Shown here: piece by piece, positions 19,826-28,689 of the stretch
Position numbering within the stretch: position 1 is the first letter of the stretch
Layout: the number at the start of each line of letters is the position of its first letter
Assembly: GCA_019911805.1 (NCBI GenBank)
Contig: JAIOJV010000034.1
Coordinates: 27,906-91,905 of the forward strand
Source of the DNA: Gammaproteobacteria bacterium
GTDB lineage: Bacteria > Pseudomonadota > Gammaproteobacteria > Thiohalobacterales > Thiohalobacteraceae
Direction of reading: 5' to 3'
Length of the DNA: 64,000 nt
Notes under the pieces: model-generated
Told to the model about the DNA's origin: nothing
What the model saw: only the letters and a program-made list of their open reading frames with translations
Databases searched by the model: none
Made by a program: the position numbers and the translations under genes

Positions 19826-20084
19826 TTGGCCACGGAAGCACACGGAAAAATGCGGAAGGAATGCGACAGGCAGAGCTCCCCTATGGATATTGCCTGATGG
19901 CATGACAGCGCCTGCAGGAGCGGCCTTTCCCCGCGGACAGCCCCGATTGCCGCTTCGCGACCTGAGGCCGCCCCTACGGGTGTCACCCGGATGGGTAAGG
20001 CTCGATAGTGACTCGCGGTTCAATGACCGGACGTTTTGCATCGAACTTCTTTCCGTATTTTTCCGTGTGCTTCCGCGGCAAAAA
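19826..20084. repeat. Family C palindrome enclosing hairpin K
   Basis: Left arm at 19826-19860 (GCCACGGAAGCACACGG) pairs with the right arm at 20047-20084 (CCGTGTGCTTCCGCGGC); both carry the same AAAAAT-type unit variant. Inside, CCTGCAGGAGCGGCC... pairs with ...GGCCGCCCCTACGG (19911-19980), the family K core also seen at 15733. It fills the purL-msrP gap with nothing else recognisable. Confidence 0.85.
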
Positions 20085-20151
20085 ATGCCTTTCCGGAACC
20101 TTGGGCCGCGGCGTGAGTCTCAAGAGAATCCACGCCGCGAGGGATGCCCGC

Positions 20152-21096
20152 ATGGTCCTGATCCGTACCCCGTCCACTGTCCGACCCTCGGAAATCACCC
20201 CGGAATCCATCTACCGTGGGCGCCGTCGTTTCCTGCAGGCGGGGCTGGCGCTGTCCGGCGCCGCGCTGCTCGGTGTGCCGCCGCCGGTCGGCGCTCGCAC
20301 CGTGGCCTTCAAGGGGCTGGTGCGCAGCGCCTACAGCACCGACGAGACACTGACGGAGTACAAGGACGTCACCACCTACAACAATTTCTATGAGTTCGGC
20401 ACCGGCAAAGGCGACCCGGCCAAGAATGCCCACACCCTGAAGGCCGCACCCTGGGCGGTGGCCGTCGAGGGCGAGTGCGGCCGTCCAGGCACCTACACGC
20501 TCGAAGATATCCTCAAGCCACATCCGTTCGAGGAGCGCATCTACCGCTTGCGCTGCGTCGAGGGCTGGTCGATGGTGATCCCCTGGGTGGGTTTTCCGCT
20601 GGCCGACTTCATCCGCCGTTTCGAACCGACCGGTAATGCCAAGTACGTCGAGTTCCAGACGCTGCACGACCCCGAGCAGATGCCGGGTCAGCGCCGCGCG
20701 GTACTCGAGTGGCCCTATGTCGAGGGTCTGCGCATGGACGAGGCACTGCATCCGCTGGCCATCCTCGCTGTGGGCCTGTACGGCGACGTGCTGCCCAACC
20801 AGAACGGTGCCCCCATCCGGCTGGTGGTGCCCTGGAAGTACGGTTTCAAGAGCATCAAATCGATCGTCAAGATACGCTTCGTCGAGCAACAGCCGGTATC
20901 GACGTGGATGCGCGCCGGCCCGGACGAATACGGCTTCTATTCGAACGTGAACCCCGCCGTCGACCACCCGCGCTGGAGCCAGCGCACCGAGCGCCGCATC
21001 GGCGAATTCCTCAAGCGGAAGACGCTCCTGTTCAACGGGTACGCCGACCAGGTCGCGTCGTTGTATACGGGGATGGATCTGCGGAAGAACTTTTGA
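20152..21096 (+). CDS. msrP: Periplasmic methionine sulfoxide reductase catalytic subunit
   Basis: 314 residues from ATG 20152. Molybdenum-cofactor enzyme that repairs oxidised methionines in periplasmic proteins using electrons from the quinone pool via MsrQ. A Tat signal (GRRRFLQAG, residues 23-31) precedes the sulfite-oxidase fold. The molybdenum-ligand cysteine is Cys135 in [23 protein letters not shown] is the typical cofactor-binding segment. An upstream frame from 20008 would run through the repeat and is not credible. msrQ follows after a family A palindrome. Confidence 0.95.
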   Translation: MVLIRTPSTVRPSEITPESIYRGRRRFLQAGLALSGAALLGVPPPVGARTVAFKGLVRSAYSTDETLTEYKDVTTYNNFYEFGTGKGDPAKNAHTLKAAPWAVAVEGECGRPGTYTLEDILKPHPFEERIYRLRCVEGWSMVIPWVGFPLADFIRRFEPTGNAKYVEFQTLHDPEQMPGQRRAVLEWPYVEGLRMDEALHPLAILAVGLYGDVLPNQNGAPIRLVVPWKYGFKSIKSIVKIRFVEQQPVSTWMRAGPDEYGFYSNVNPAVDHPRWSQRTERRIGEFLKRKTLLFNGYADQVASLYTGMDLRKNF

Positions 21097-21107
21097 CTGT
21101 TGATGTT

Positions 21108-21240
21108 TACCACGAAGGACACCAAGGACACGAAGTAAATAAATCTGAATGCAACAAACTATCTGCCACGTTTGCATAATGGACGAACGGCGCAATGCAT
21201 TGCCTGAATCCAAATGTCCTTCGTGTCCTTTGTGGTTACA
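21108..21240. repeat. Family A palindrome inside the msrP-msrQ operon
   Basis: Left arm ACCACGAAGGACACC AAGGACACGAAG (21109-21135) pairs with right arm TCCTTCGTGTCCTTTGTGG (21217-21235), with G-T wobble at one unit. The loop also contains GAATGCAA/TTGCATAATG-like short inverted segments. It ends 12 bases before the msrQ start. Confidence 0.85.
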
Positions 21241-21251
21241 ACTGATTTCCC

Positions 21252-21836
21252 ATGAAACCCTGGCTCAAACCGGCTGCTTTCGTCCTCTGCCTGCTGCCGC
21301 TGGCGTGGCTGGGATTCGCGTTGCTCACCGATCGGCTGGGGGCAAATCCGATCGAGGCACTGACACGTGATACGGGGGAATGGACGCTGCGGCTGCTGTT
21401 GATCACGCTGTGCATGACGCCGCTGCGCCGCTTCATGGGCTGGCGCTGGCCGCTGCGCCTCCGCCGCATGCTCGGGCTGTTCGCATTCTTCTATGCCTGC
21501 GTGCATTTGAGTACATATGTCTGGCTCGACCAGTTCTTCGCCTGGGGTGACATCTGGCGCGACATCGTCAAACGGCCGTTCATCACGGTCGGTATGCTGG
21601 CCTTCGTGCTATTGGTGCCGCTGGCCGCCACCTCGAATCGCTTCATGCTCAAGCGTCTCGGCCGGAACTGGGTCAGGCTGCACCGGCTGGCCTATGTCAT
21701 CCCGGCGCTGGGGGTGGTGCATTTCTGGTGGCTGGTAAAGGCCGACGTGCGTACACCCCTGATCTATGCGCTGCTGTTTCTGCTGCTCATGCTGCTGCGC
21801 TGGCGGCCGCTGCTCCGACGCCTCGCGCCGGCGTGA
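21252..21836 (+). CDS. msrQ: Heme-binding membrane subunit MsrQ
   Basis: 194 residues with six predicted membrane helices. Cytochrome-b-like membrane protein that passes electrons from quinol to MsrP. Family features include the ferric-reductase-like core: LGANPIEALTRDTGEWTLRL, CMTPLRRFMGW, histidine in FFYACVHLSTY (a heme ligand position), LGRNWVRLHRLAYV and GVVHFWWLVKAD. Start ATG 21252; no clear ribosome site is visible, and the preceding palindrome may affect translation. Confidence 0.94.
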   Translation: MKPWLKPAAFVLCLLPLAWLGFALLTDRLGANPIEALTRDTGEWTLRLLLITLCMTPLRRFMGWRWPLRLRRMLGLFAFFYACVHLSTYVWLDQFFAWGDIWRDIVKRPFITVGMLAFVLLVPLAATSNRFMLKRLGRNWVRLHRLAYVIPALGVVHFWWLVKADVRTPLIYALLFLLLMLLRWRPLLRRLAPA

Positions 21837-21897
21837 GCTCAAAGACCGCTGCGGACACCATGGACAAAAACTTTATGGCACGTACTTAAACCATTCT

Positions 21898-22170
21898 TGG
21901 CCACGGAAGCACACGGAACAACACGGAAAAATTTAATATATAAACCCGAAATCGTTACCCGCAATTTGGTTCCCGGGCTTTACACAATGAGCTTTTTTCC
22001 ATGTCTTTCCGTGTGCTTCCGTGGCTAAAATCGGTTTTAGGCTTTGCTCCTCACGCCTCACTCCGCACCGTGGCGCGGGATTCCGGTGCGTCAGGCTGCG
22101 CCTCGACGCACCCTACCGGGCGTTTTGCCATAAGCATTTTTTCCGTGTTGTTCCGTGTGCTTCCGTGGCC
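21898..22170. repeat. Family C palindrome with a duplicated right arm and inner G/H units
   Basis: The left arm at 21898-21934 contains an unusual AACAACACGG unit. Its exact complement is the second right arm at 22137-22170. A diverged right arm (CATGTCTTTCCGTGTGC) sits between, at 21993-22030. Also inside: a solo family G segment (CCTCACGCCTCAC, 22049) and a family H hairpin GGTGCGTC/GACGCACC (22086-22113). Fills the 385-base convergent gap between msrQ and the DUF815 gene. Confidence 0.8.
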
Positions 22171-22221
22171 ATACTTTGTTTTTGTCTGTAGCCCCTGTGG
22201 CTTCCGCAGCGGTCTTTCCCT

Positions 22222-23097
22222 TCAGCCGCGCTCGCCCAGGGCCAGGCGTCCTGCGCGATCGCGCGCGAACTGCCAGGCGATGCGGCCGCTGCGTGAGCCG
22301 CGGGCCAGGGCGAAGCGCAACGCCTCCGCACGGATTTCCTCCCGATCGCCGCTGTCGGCCTTGAGGCGCTTGAGCCAGTGAAAGGCGATCTCCAGGTATT
22401 CGTCCTGGGTGAACGGGTAAAACGAGAGCCACAGGCCGAAGCGCTCTGACAGGGAGATGCGCTCCTCGACGCCCTCACTGTGATGGATCTCAGTACCGAC
22501 CAGACGCGCCTGCTGGTTGTCTTCCATGCGTTCGGGCAGCAGGTGGCGACGGTTGGAGGTCGCGTAGATCAGTACGTTTTCGGGTGCCGCGGCGATGGAG
22601 CCGTCGAGCATCGCCTTGAGGGTCTTATAGCGGGTGTCATCGGCCTCGAAGGACAGGTCGTCGCAGTAAATGATGAAGCGCCAGGGCTGCGCCGGCAGCT
22701 GTGCGACGATATCGGGCAGTGCGGCCAGATCGGTGCGGTCGACCTCGATCAGCCGCAGTCCCTGCCGGGCATGGTCGTTGAGCAGCGCCTTGATGAGCGA
22801 GGATTTGCCGGTGCCGCGCGAGCCCCACAGCAAGGCATTGTTGGCCGGCGCACCGGCCAGGAACTGGCGAGTGTTGCGGTCGAGTTCGCGCTTTTGCTCA
22901 TCGACGCAGCGAATGTCGGCAAGGCGGAGTTTATGCGGGTGCGTGACCGCCTCGAGATGGCCGCGTTGCCCGTCATGCCGCCAGCGCGCCGCGCGCGTCT
23001 GCACCCAGTCGATGGCCTGTGGTACCGGCGGCAGCAGCGCCTCGGCGCGCTGCAGCAGCGCATCGAAGCGGGTCAGGATATCGTCGAGGTCAGCCAT
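22222..23097 (-). CDS. DUF815-family AAA-type ATPase
   Basis: 291 residues. A P-loop ATPase of the DUF815 family: Walker A GSRGTGKSS (about 98-106), Walker B-like FIIYCDDLSFE, sensor-like IYATSNRRHLLPERM and a C-terminal lid with GSRSGRIAWQFARD. The N-terminal 50 residues are helical. Function is not established; members are common in proteobacteria and resemble AAA remodellers. Start ATG 23097 (MADLDDIL) is preceded by GGA; the upstream extension to 23181 reads a repeat arm. A composite palindrome lies directly upstream. Confidence 0.85.
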   Translation of the reverse strand: MADLDDILTRFDALLQRAEALLPPVPQAIDWVQTRAARWRHDGQRGHLEAVTHPHKLRLADIRCVDEQKRELDRNTRQFLAGAPANNALLWGSRGTGKSSLIKALLNDHARQGLRLIEVDRTDLAALPDIVAQLPAQPWRFIIYCDDLSFEADDTRYKTLKAMLDGSIAAAPENVLIYATSNRRHLLPERMEDNQQARLVGTEIHHSEGVEERISLSERFGLWLSFYPFTQDEYLEIAFHWLKRLKADSGDREEIRAEALRFALARGSRSGRIAWQFARDRAGRLALGERG

Positions 23098-23112
23098 GGG
23101 TATCCAGGATAT

Positions 23113-23321
23113 TTTTACCGCAAAGGACGCGAAGGCGCGCGAAGGAATTTCTGAAATGAATTCAAAAACCACATTGGCCACGGAAGCACACGGAAATACA
23201 CGGAATGCAAAACCTGCTGTATCCCCACTTTCCGTGTGTTTCCGTGGCTGAAATAAGTTTTAGGTTTAATGCTCGTTAATGATTTTCCTTTGCGCGCCTT
23301 CGCGTCCTTTGCGGTTAAATT
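23113..23321. repeat. Composite palindrome: family B enclosing family C (second copy)
   Basis: Outer arms (23113-23147 and 23283-23321) pair CCGCAAAGGACGCGAAGGCG with its complement. The inner family C palindrome (23176-23252) has CACGGAAGCA/CACGGAAATA units on the left and CCGTGTGTTTCCGTGGC on the right. The spacing and the text around the inner layer are recognisably related to the copy at 9280, 14 kb away. Confidence 0.9.
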
Positions 23322-23393
23322 TTACTTGCTTGAATGAACAGGCTGACGCATGTAGAGGATTCTGACACTGAACAATGTCTCCATAAAAGCACT

Positions 23394-23542
23394 TCTACCG
23401 CAAAGGACGCGAAGGCGCACGAAGGGAACCCACAACGAATGTTGGGCGCTGAGTCCTTTCTCTTTTGGCGGGGGAGGGCAAATTAGTGGTTTTACATTTT
23501 TAGATTTCCTTTGCGCGCCTTCGCGTCCTTTGCGGTAAAAAT
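23394..23542. repeat. Family B palindrome without inner C layer
   Basis: Arms 23394-23428 and 23505-23542 pair CCGCAAAGGACGCGAAGGCG with its complement. The core holds unrelated sequence (an AACGAATGTTGGGCG stretch and a G-rich segment). It lies 73 bases from the nested copy before it and ends 12 bases from the ettA stop. The two together fill the 456-base gap between DUF815 and ettA. Confidence 0.88.
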
Positions 23543-23553
23543 GGCTTTCCCGA

Positions 23554-25221
<1,668 letters not shown>

Positions 25222-25318
25222 AGCGATAGTGGTGATAGTCCATGTTCGGCGATGCGGAGGACGGCATTATCGGCGAATCCCGCAGGAGTTGCCACGCGCC
25301 GCCCGCGCGGGGGCCGGC

Positions 25319-27550
25319 GTGAGTCCGCCGCCGGGGAATTTCCGGCGCCTGATCGGGACCCGGCCCCTGGCGGGGCTCGTCAGCCTGACGCTGCTGCCCG
25401 TCCTGTTCGCCCTCGATCGCCAACTGCCAGCGGGTGTGGCGGCGGGCATTGCCTACGTCCTGCCGGTGCTGTTGACCCTGTGGGCACCGCGCCGCCTCAC
25501 CCTGGCGGTGGCGGGCACCGCCTCTGTGCTGGTGCTTGCCGATCCGTTGCTGGCCTCGGCGGGCGCGGTGGACTGGATGGTCGTGTGCAACCGGGTGTTG
25601 GCGCTGCTGATGGTCTGGGTGACCGTCACTTTCGTGCTGCTGCGCCGCCGTGCGGAGGCGGCCGTGGCGGCGGCGAACGCGGCGCTGGAGCGCAAGGTGG
25701 AGGTGCGCACCACCCATCTGGACGAGGCCAACCGGCGCCTGCAGCGCGAGGCGATGGAACGCCTGCAGATCGAGGCGGCGCTGCGGGACAGCACCGAGCG
25801 CTTTCGCGCCATGGTCGAGACCACCAGCGACTGGGTCTGGGAGCTCGATGCGCAGGGCGTTTATACCTATGCCAGCCCCAAGGTGCAGGAGTTTCTCGGC
25901 TACCCACCGGAGGCGGTACTGGGCCGCACGCCGCTCGACTTCATGCCGGCGGAGGAGGCCGAGCGGGTCGGGGCGTTGTTTCAGTCGATCCTCGCCGGAC
26001 ACATGCCGTTCCATTGCCTGGAAAACGTCAACTGCCACCGTGACGGTCATCGGGTAGTGCTGGAGACCAGCGGCGTGCCGGTGTTCGACACCAACGGCGT
26101 GTTTCGCGGCTATCGCGGCATCGACCGGGATGTCAGCGAGCGTGAGGCCGTCGCGCGCAGGCTGCGGGAGAGTGAACAGCACCTGCGCCAGATCGTCGAT
26201 CTGGTGCCGCACTCCATCTTCGTCAAGGACGATCAGGGCCGCTTCCTGCTTGCCAATCGTGCCGTTGCCGAGATCTACGGCACCTCGGTCGACGACATTC
26301 TTGGCCGCGATCACGGGGAGCTGCACGGTGAGCCGCAGGAAGTCGAGTGGATGCTGGCTGACGATCGCGCTGTGATCGAGTCGGGTGAGGGCAAGGTCAT
26401 CCCCGAGGAGGTCTGCACCGGGGCCGACGGCCGGACCCGTATCCTGCGCACCGTCAAGATCCCCCATCATGTGCCGGGCAAGCGCCGCCGCACGGTACTC
26501 GGCGTAGCCATCGACATCACCGCCGAAAAGGAAACCGAGCAGCGCCTGCGGGCCTCGGAGCAGAAATACCGTGCCCTGTTGGAGAACGCCGTCGACGCCA
26601 TCGTCCTGGCGGGGCCCGACGGCCGGTTGATGGACGCCAACCACCGCGCCGAACAGTTGCTGGGCTACAGCCGCGAGGAGTTGCGCGGCATGCACGCCCG
26701 TGACCTGCACCCGCCCGAGGAACATGCGCGGGTGGCTGAGGTCTTCGCGACCCTGCGCCGCTCCGGCAGCACGCTGCAGCTGCACCCCGTGCGGCGCAAG
26801 GGCGGCAGCATCATCCAGGTCGAAGTGGCCGCCAGCCGCATCGAGACCGGTGGCCAGATCCTCCTCCAGGGCATCTTCCGCGACGTGTCGACCCGCGAAC
26901 GCCGCGCCGCGAAACGCCTGGCCGAGGAGCAGCAACTGCGCGACACCCTGGTGCGCGAGGTGCACCACCGCATCAAGAACAATCTGCAGGGGGTGGTCGG
27001 TCTGCTGCGTTCGCATGCGGCCGTCGATCCACGGCTGGACGACGCCATCCTGGGGGCCATCGGCCAGGTGCAGTCGATCTCCCTGGTCCATGGGCTGCAC
27101 GGTGAGGGCAATGACCCGCAGGTCCGCCTGTGCGACATGGTGTGTGCCATTGCGCGCAATGTCGGCACCCTGACCCGTACGCACATCGAACCGCTGCTGG
27201 AACCTGCGGCGCTGCGGACGGTAGCGATCGATCCGGAGGAGGCGGTGTCGGTCGCGTTGGTCGTCAACGAACTCATCCTCAACGCGGTCAAGCATTCCGC
27301 CGAGAATCCGCAGGTGTCGGTGCGGGTCGCCCGGACGGGTGCTGGCGCCGAGATCACGGTGACCAACACCGGCACGCTGGTGCCGGGGTTCGATCTCGCC
27401 GCCGGTCGGGGCACGGGGACGGGCCTGGGGTTGGTGCGTTCGCTGCTGCCGCGCAGCGGTGCCGGGCTGCAGGTGGGGCCGGTGGGTGGAGCCGTTGTGG
27501 CCCGGCTCGTCCTGACAGCGCCCGTGGTGATCACCCCGGTTGGGCCTTGA
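25319..27550 (+). CDS. PAS-domain sensor histidine kinase, HisKA_2 type
   Basis: 743 residues from GTG 25319; the frame opens at 25229, but that is only 8 bases from the divergent ettA start. Three or four N-terminal membrane helices (about 12-105), a short coiled coil, then three PAS domains (about 150-270, 285-405, 420-535). The kinase core has phospho-acceptor histidine 549 or 550 in EVHHRIKNNLQ, characteristic of HisKA_2/HWE-like kinases, and an HATPase domain with NELILNAVKHS and GTGTGLGLVRSL. Its natural partner is the ANTAR response regulator 275 bases downstream, as in the EutW/EutV-type systems. The sensed signal is not evident. Confidence 0.9.
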   Translation: MSPPPGNFRRLIGTRPLAGLVSLTLLPVLFALDRQLPAGVAAGIAYVLPVLLTLWAPRRLTLAVAGTASVLVLADPLLASAGAVDWMVVCNRVLALLMVWVTVTFVLLRRRAEAAVAAANAALERKVEVRTTHLDEANRRLQREAMERLQIEAALRDSTERFRAMVETTSDWVWELDAQGVYTYASPKVQEFLGYPPEAVLGRTPLDFMPAEEAERVGALFQSILAGHMPFHCLENVNCHRDGHRVVLETSGVPVFDTNGVFRGYRGIDRDVSEREAVARRLRESEQHLRQIVDLVPHSIFVKDDQGRFLLANRAVAEIYGTSVDDILGRDHGELHGEPQEVEWMLADDRAVIESGEGKVIPEEVCTGADGRTRILRTVKIPHHVPGKRRRTVLGVAIDITAEKETEQRLRASEQKYRALLENAVDAIVLAGPDGRLMDANHRAEQLLGYSREELRGMHARDLHPPEEHARVAEVFATLRRSGSTLQLHPVRRKGGSIIQVEVAASRIETGGQILLQGIFRDVSTRERRAAKRLAEEQQLRDTLVREVHHRIKNNLQGVVGLLRSHAAVDPRLDDAILGAIGQVQSISLVHGLHGEGNDPQVRLCDMVCAIARNVGTLTRTHIEPLLEPAALRTVAIDPEEAVSVALVVNELILNAVKHSAENPQVSVRVARTGAGAEITVTNTGTLVPGFDLAAGRGTGTGLGLVRSLLPRSGAGLQVGPVGGAVVARLVLTAPVVITPVGP

Positions 27551-27715
27551 CTCGACAGGTTGCACGGGATTCCCGGCTGGGCTATAAACGCATCATATGT
27601 AGGACATATGGCCGACGGAGCCGCAGACCCGCTCCTGGCCCCACAGATCGCTACCCCCTGAGTAGTGTCTCCGACCGCTCTTTCGAATCCCGCCAGTGAC
27701 GGCAGGTCCAACGTA

Positions 27716-27778
27716 CCGGGCCCCAGGCCCGGCCGATAGCCTTGCGGCCGGCATGGCCGGCACGGGTCGACGACCCGT
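27716..27778 (+). promoter_or_regulatory. Three consecutive tight hairpins before the ANTAR regulator
   Basis: CCGGGCC-CCA-GGCCCGG (27716-27732), GCCGGC-ATG-GCCGGC (27747-27761) and ACGGGTC-GAC-GACCCGT (27762-27778) are perfect palindromes with three-base centres. No T-run follows, so they do not look like a terminator. They lie 48 bases before the start codon of an RNA-binding-type response regulator. The loops do not match the hexaloop pattern reported for ANTAR targets, so a direct link is only a hypothesis. Confidence 0.6.
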
Positions 27779-27825
27779 TCGAACCCAATGATGACGAAGA
27801 CTAAAAAAATCAAGAGAACTCCGCT

Positions 27826-28437
27826 ATGCCCACTGCAACGCTGTTGATCGCCGACGACGACCGACTGGTACTCGCGACCCTCGCGGACGGTCTGCGCCGG
27901 GCCGGTTACACCGTGCTCGAGGCCGCCAGCGGCGACGAGGCCGTCGCCATCGCCTGTGAGCAGTCGCCCGACCTGGCGATCCTGGACATGCGCATGCCGG
28001 GGCGCAGCGGTGTGGAGGTCGCCGTGTGGCTGCGCGAACACACCGATACGCCATTCATCTTTCTGTCGGCCTATGGGGACACCGCCGTGGTCGAGGCGGC
28101 GGTGCGTGCCGGAGCACTCGGCTATCTGGTGAAGCCGCTGGACGTGCAGCAGATCCTGCCGTCCATCGAGGCCGCGCTGATGCGTGGCCGTGAACTCAAC
28201 GCCCTGCTGGAAGAGGAGGCGCAGCTCTCCGCCGCGCTGCGCCTGGGCCGGCAGACCAGCCTGGCCGTGGGCATCCTGATGGCGCGCTATCAGTTGACTG
28301 AGCAGGTGGCCTTCAACCGGTTGCGTGCCCAGGCGCGCGCCGAGCGGCGCAAGGTCAGCGACCTCGCCGCCGAGCTGATCCAGGTACTCGAGGCCACGGC
28401 GGAGACGTCTGCCAGCGACCGCTCGGCACGGTCCTGA
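27826..28437 (+). CDS. Response regulator with ANTAR RNA-binding domain
   Basis: 203 residues. N-terminal receiver domain (about 4-120) with acidic pocket Asp10-Asp12, phospho-acceptor Asp54 in LAILDMRMPG, Ser/Thr in FIFLSAYGD and Lys in YLVKPLD. C-terminal ANTAR domain (about 135-192): a helical bundle with AVGILMARYQLTEQVAFNRLR. ANTAR regulators are phosphorylated by HisKA_2 kinases and bind paired hairpins in leader RNAs to prevent termination; the kinase is the preceding gene. Targets are not visible here apart from the hairpins just upstream. Confidence 0.92.
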   Translation: MPTATLLIADDDRLVLATLADGLRRAGYTVLEAASGDEAVAIACEQSPDLAILDMRMPGRSGVEVAVWLREHTDTPFIFLSAYGDTAVVEAAVRAGALGYLVKPLDVQQILPSIEAALMRGRELNALLEEEAQLSAALRLGRQTSLAVGILMARYQLTEQVAFNRLRAQARAERRKVSDLAAELIQVLEATAETSASDRSARS

Positions 28438-28689
28438 CCGGTGCCCACCGAAGATCCGCTTCAGAAAATGCCGCGTACAGCGATAACCAGCAATACGGGG
28501 CCCGGATAGATCGACCCGGGTACCCGGAGCCACGAGCCCGCTCCCAGAGATGTTGCCCTGCTGTTCACCGGCCTGCGGCCGGCGTAGGGGCATCTCGAAT
28601 CAACCGACCCTGCCCTTGCACCGCTGCCGTCGCACCTTGCCGGCGCGGCGCTGTGCAGGTCCGAATGGGACGCGAGGCGCAGGCGCTCA

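Noticed and set aside
27716..27778. Intrinsic terminator between the sensor kinase and ANTAR regulator
   Set aside because: Stems are strong but there is no T-run after any of the three hairpins.
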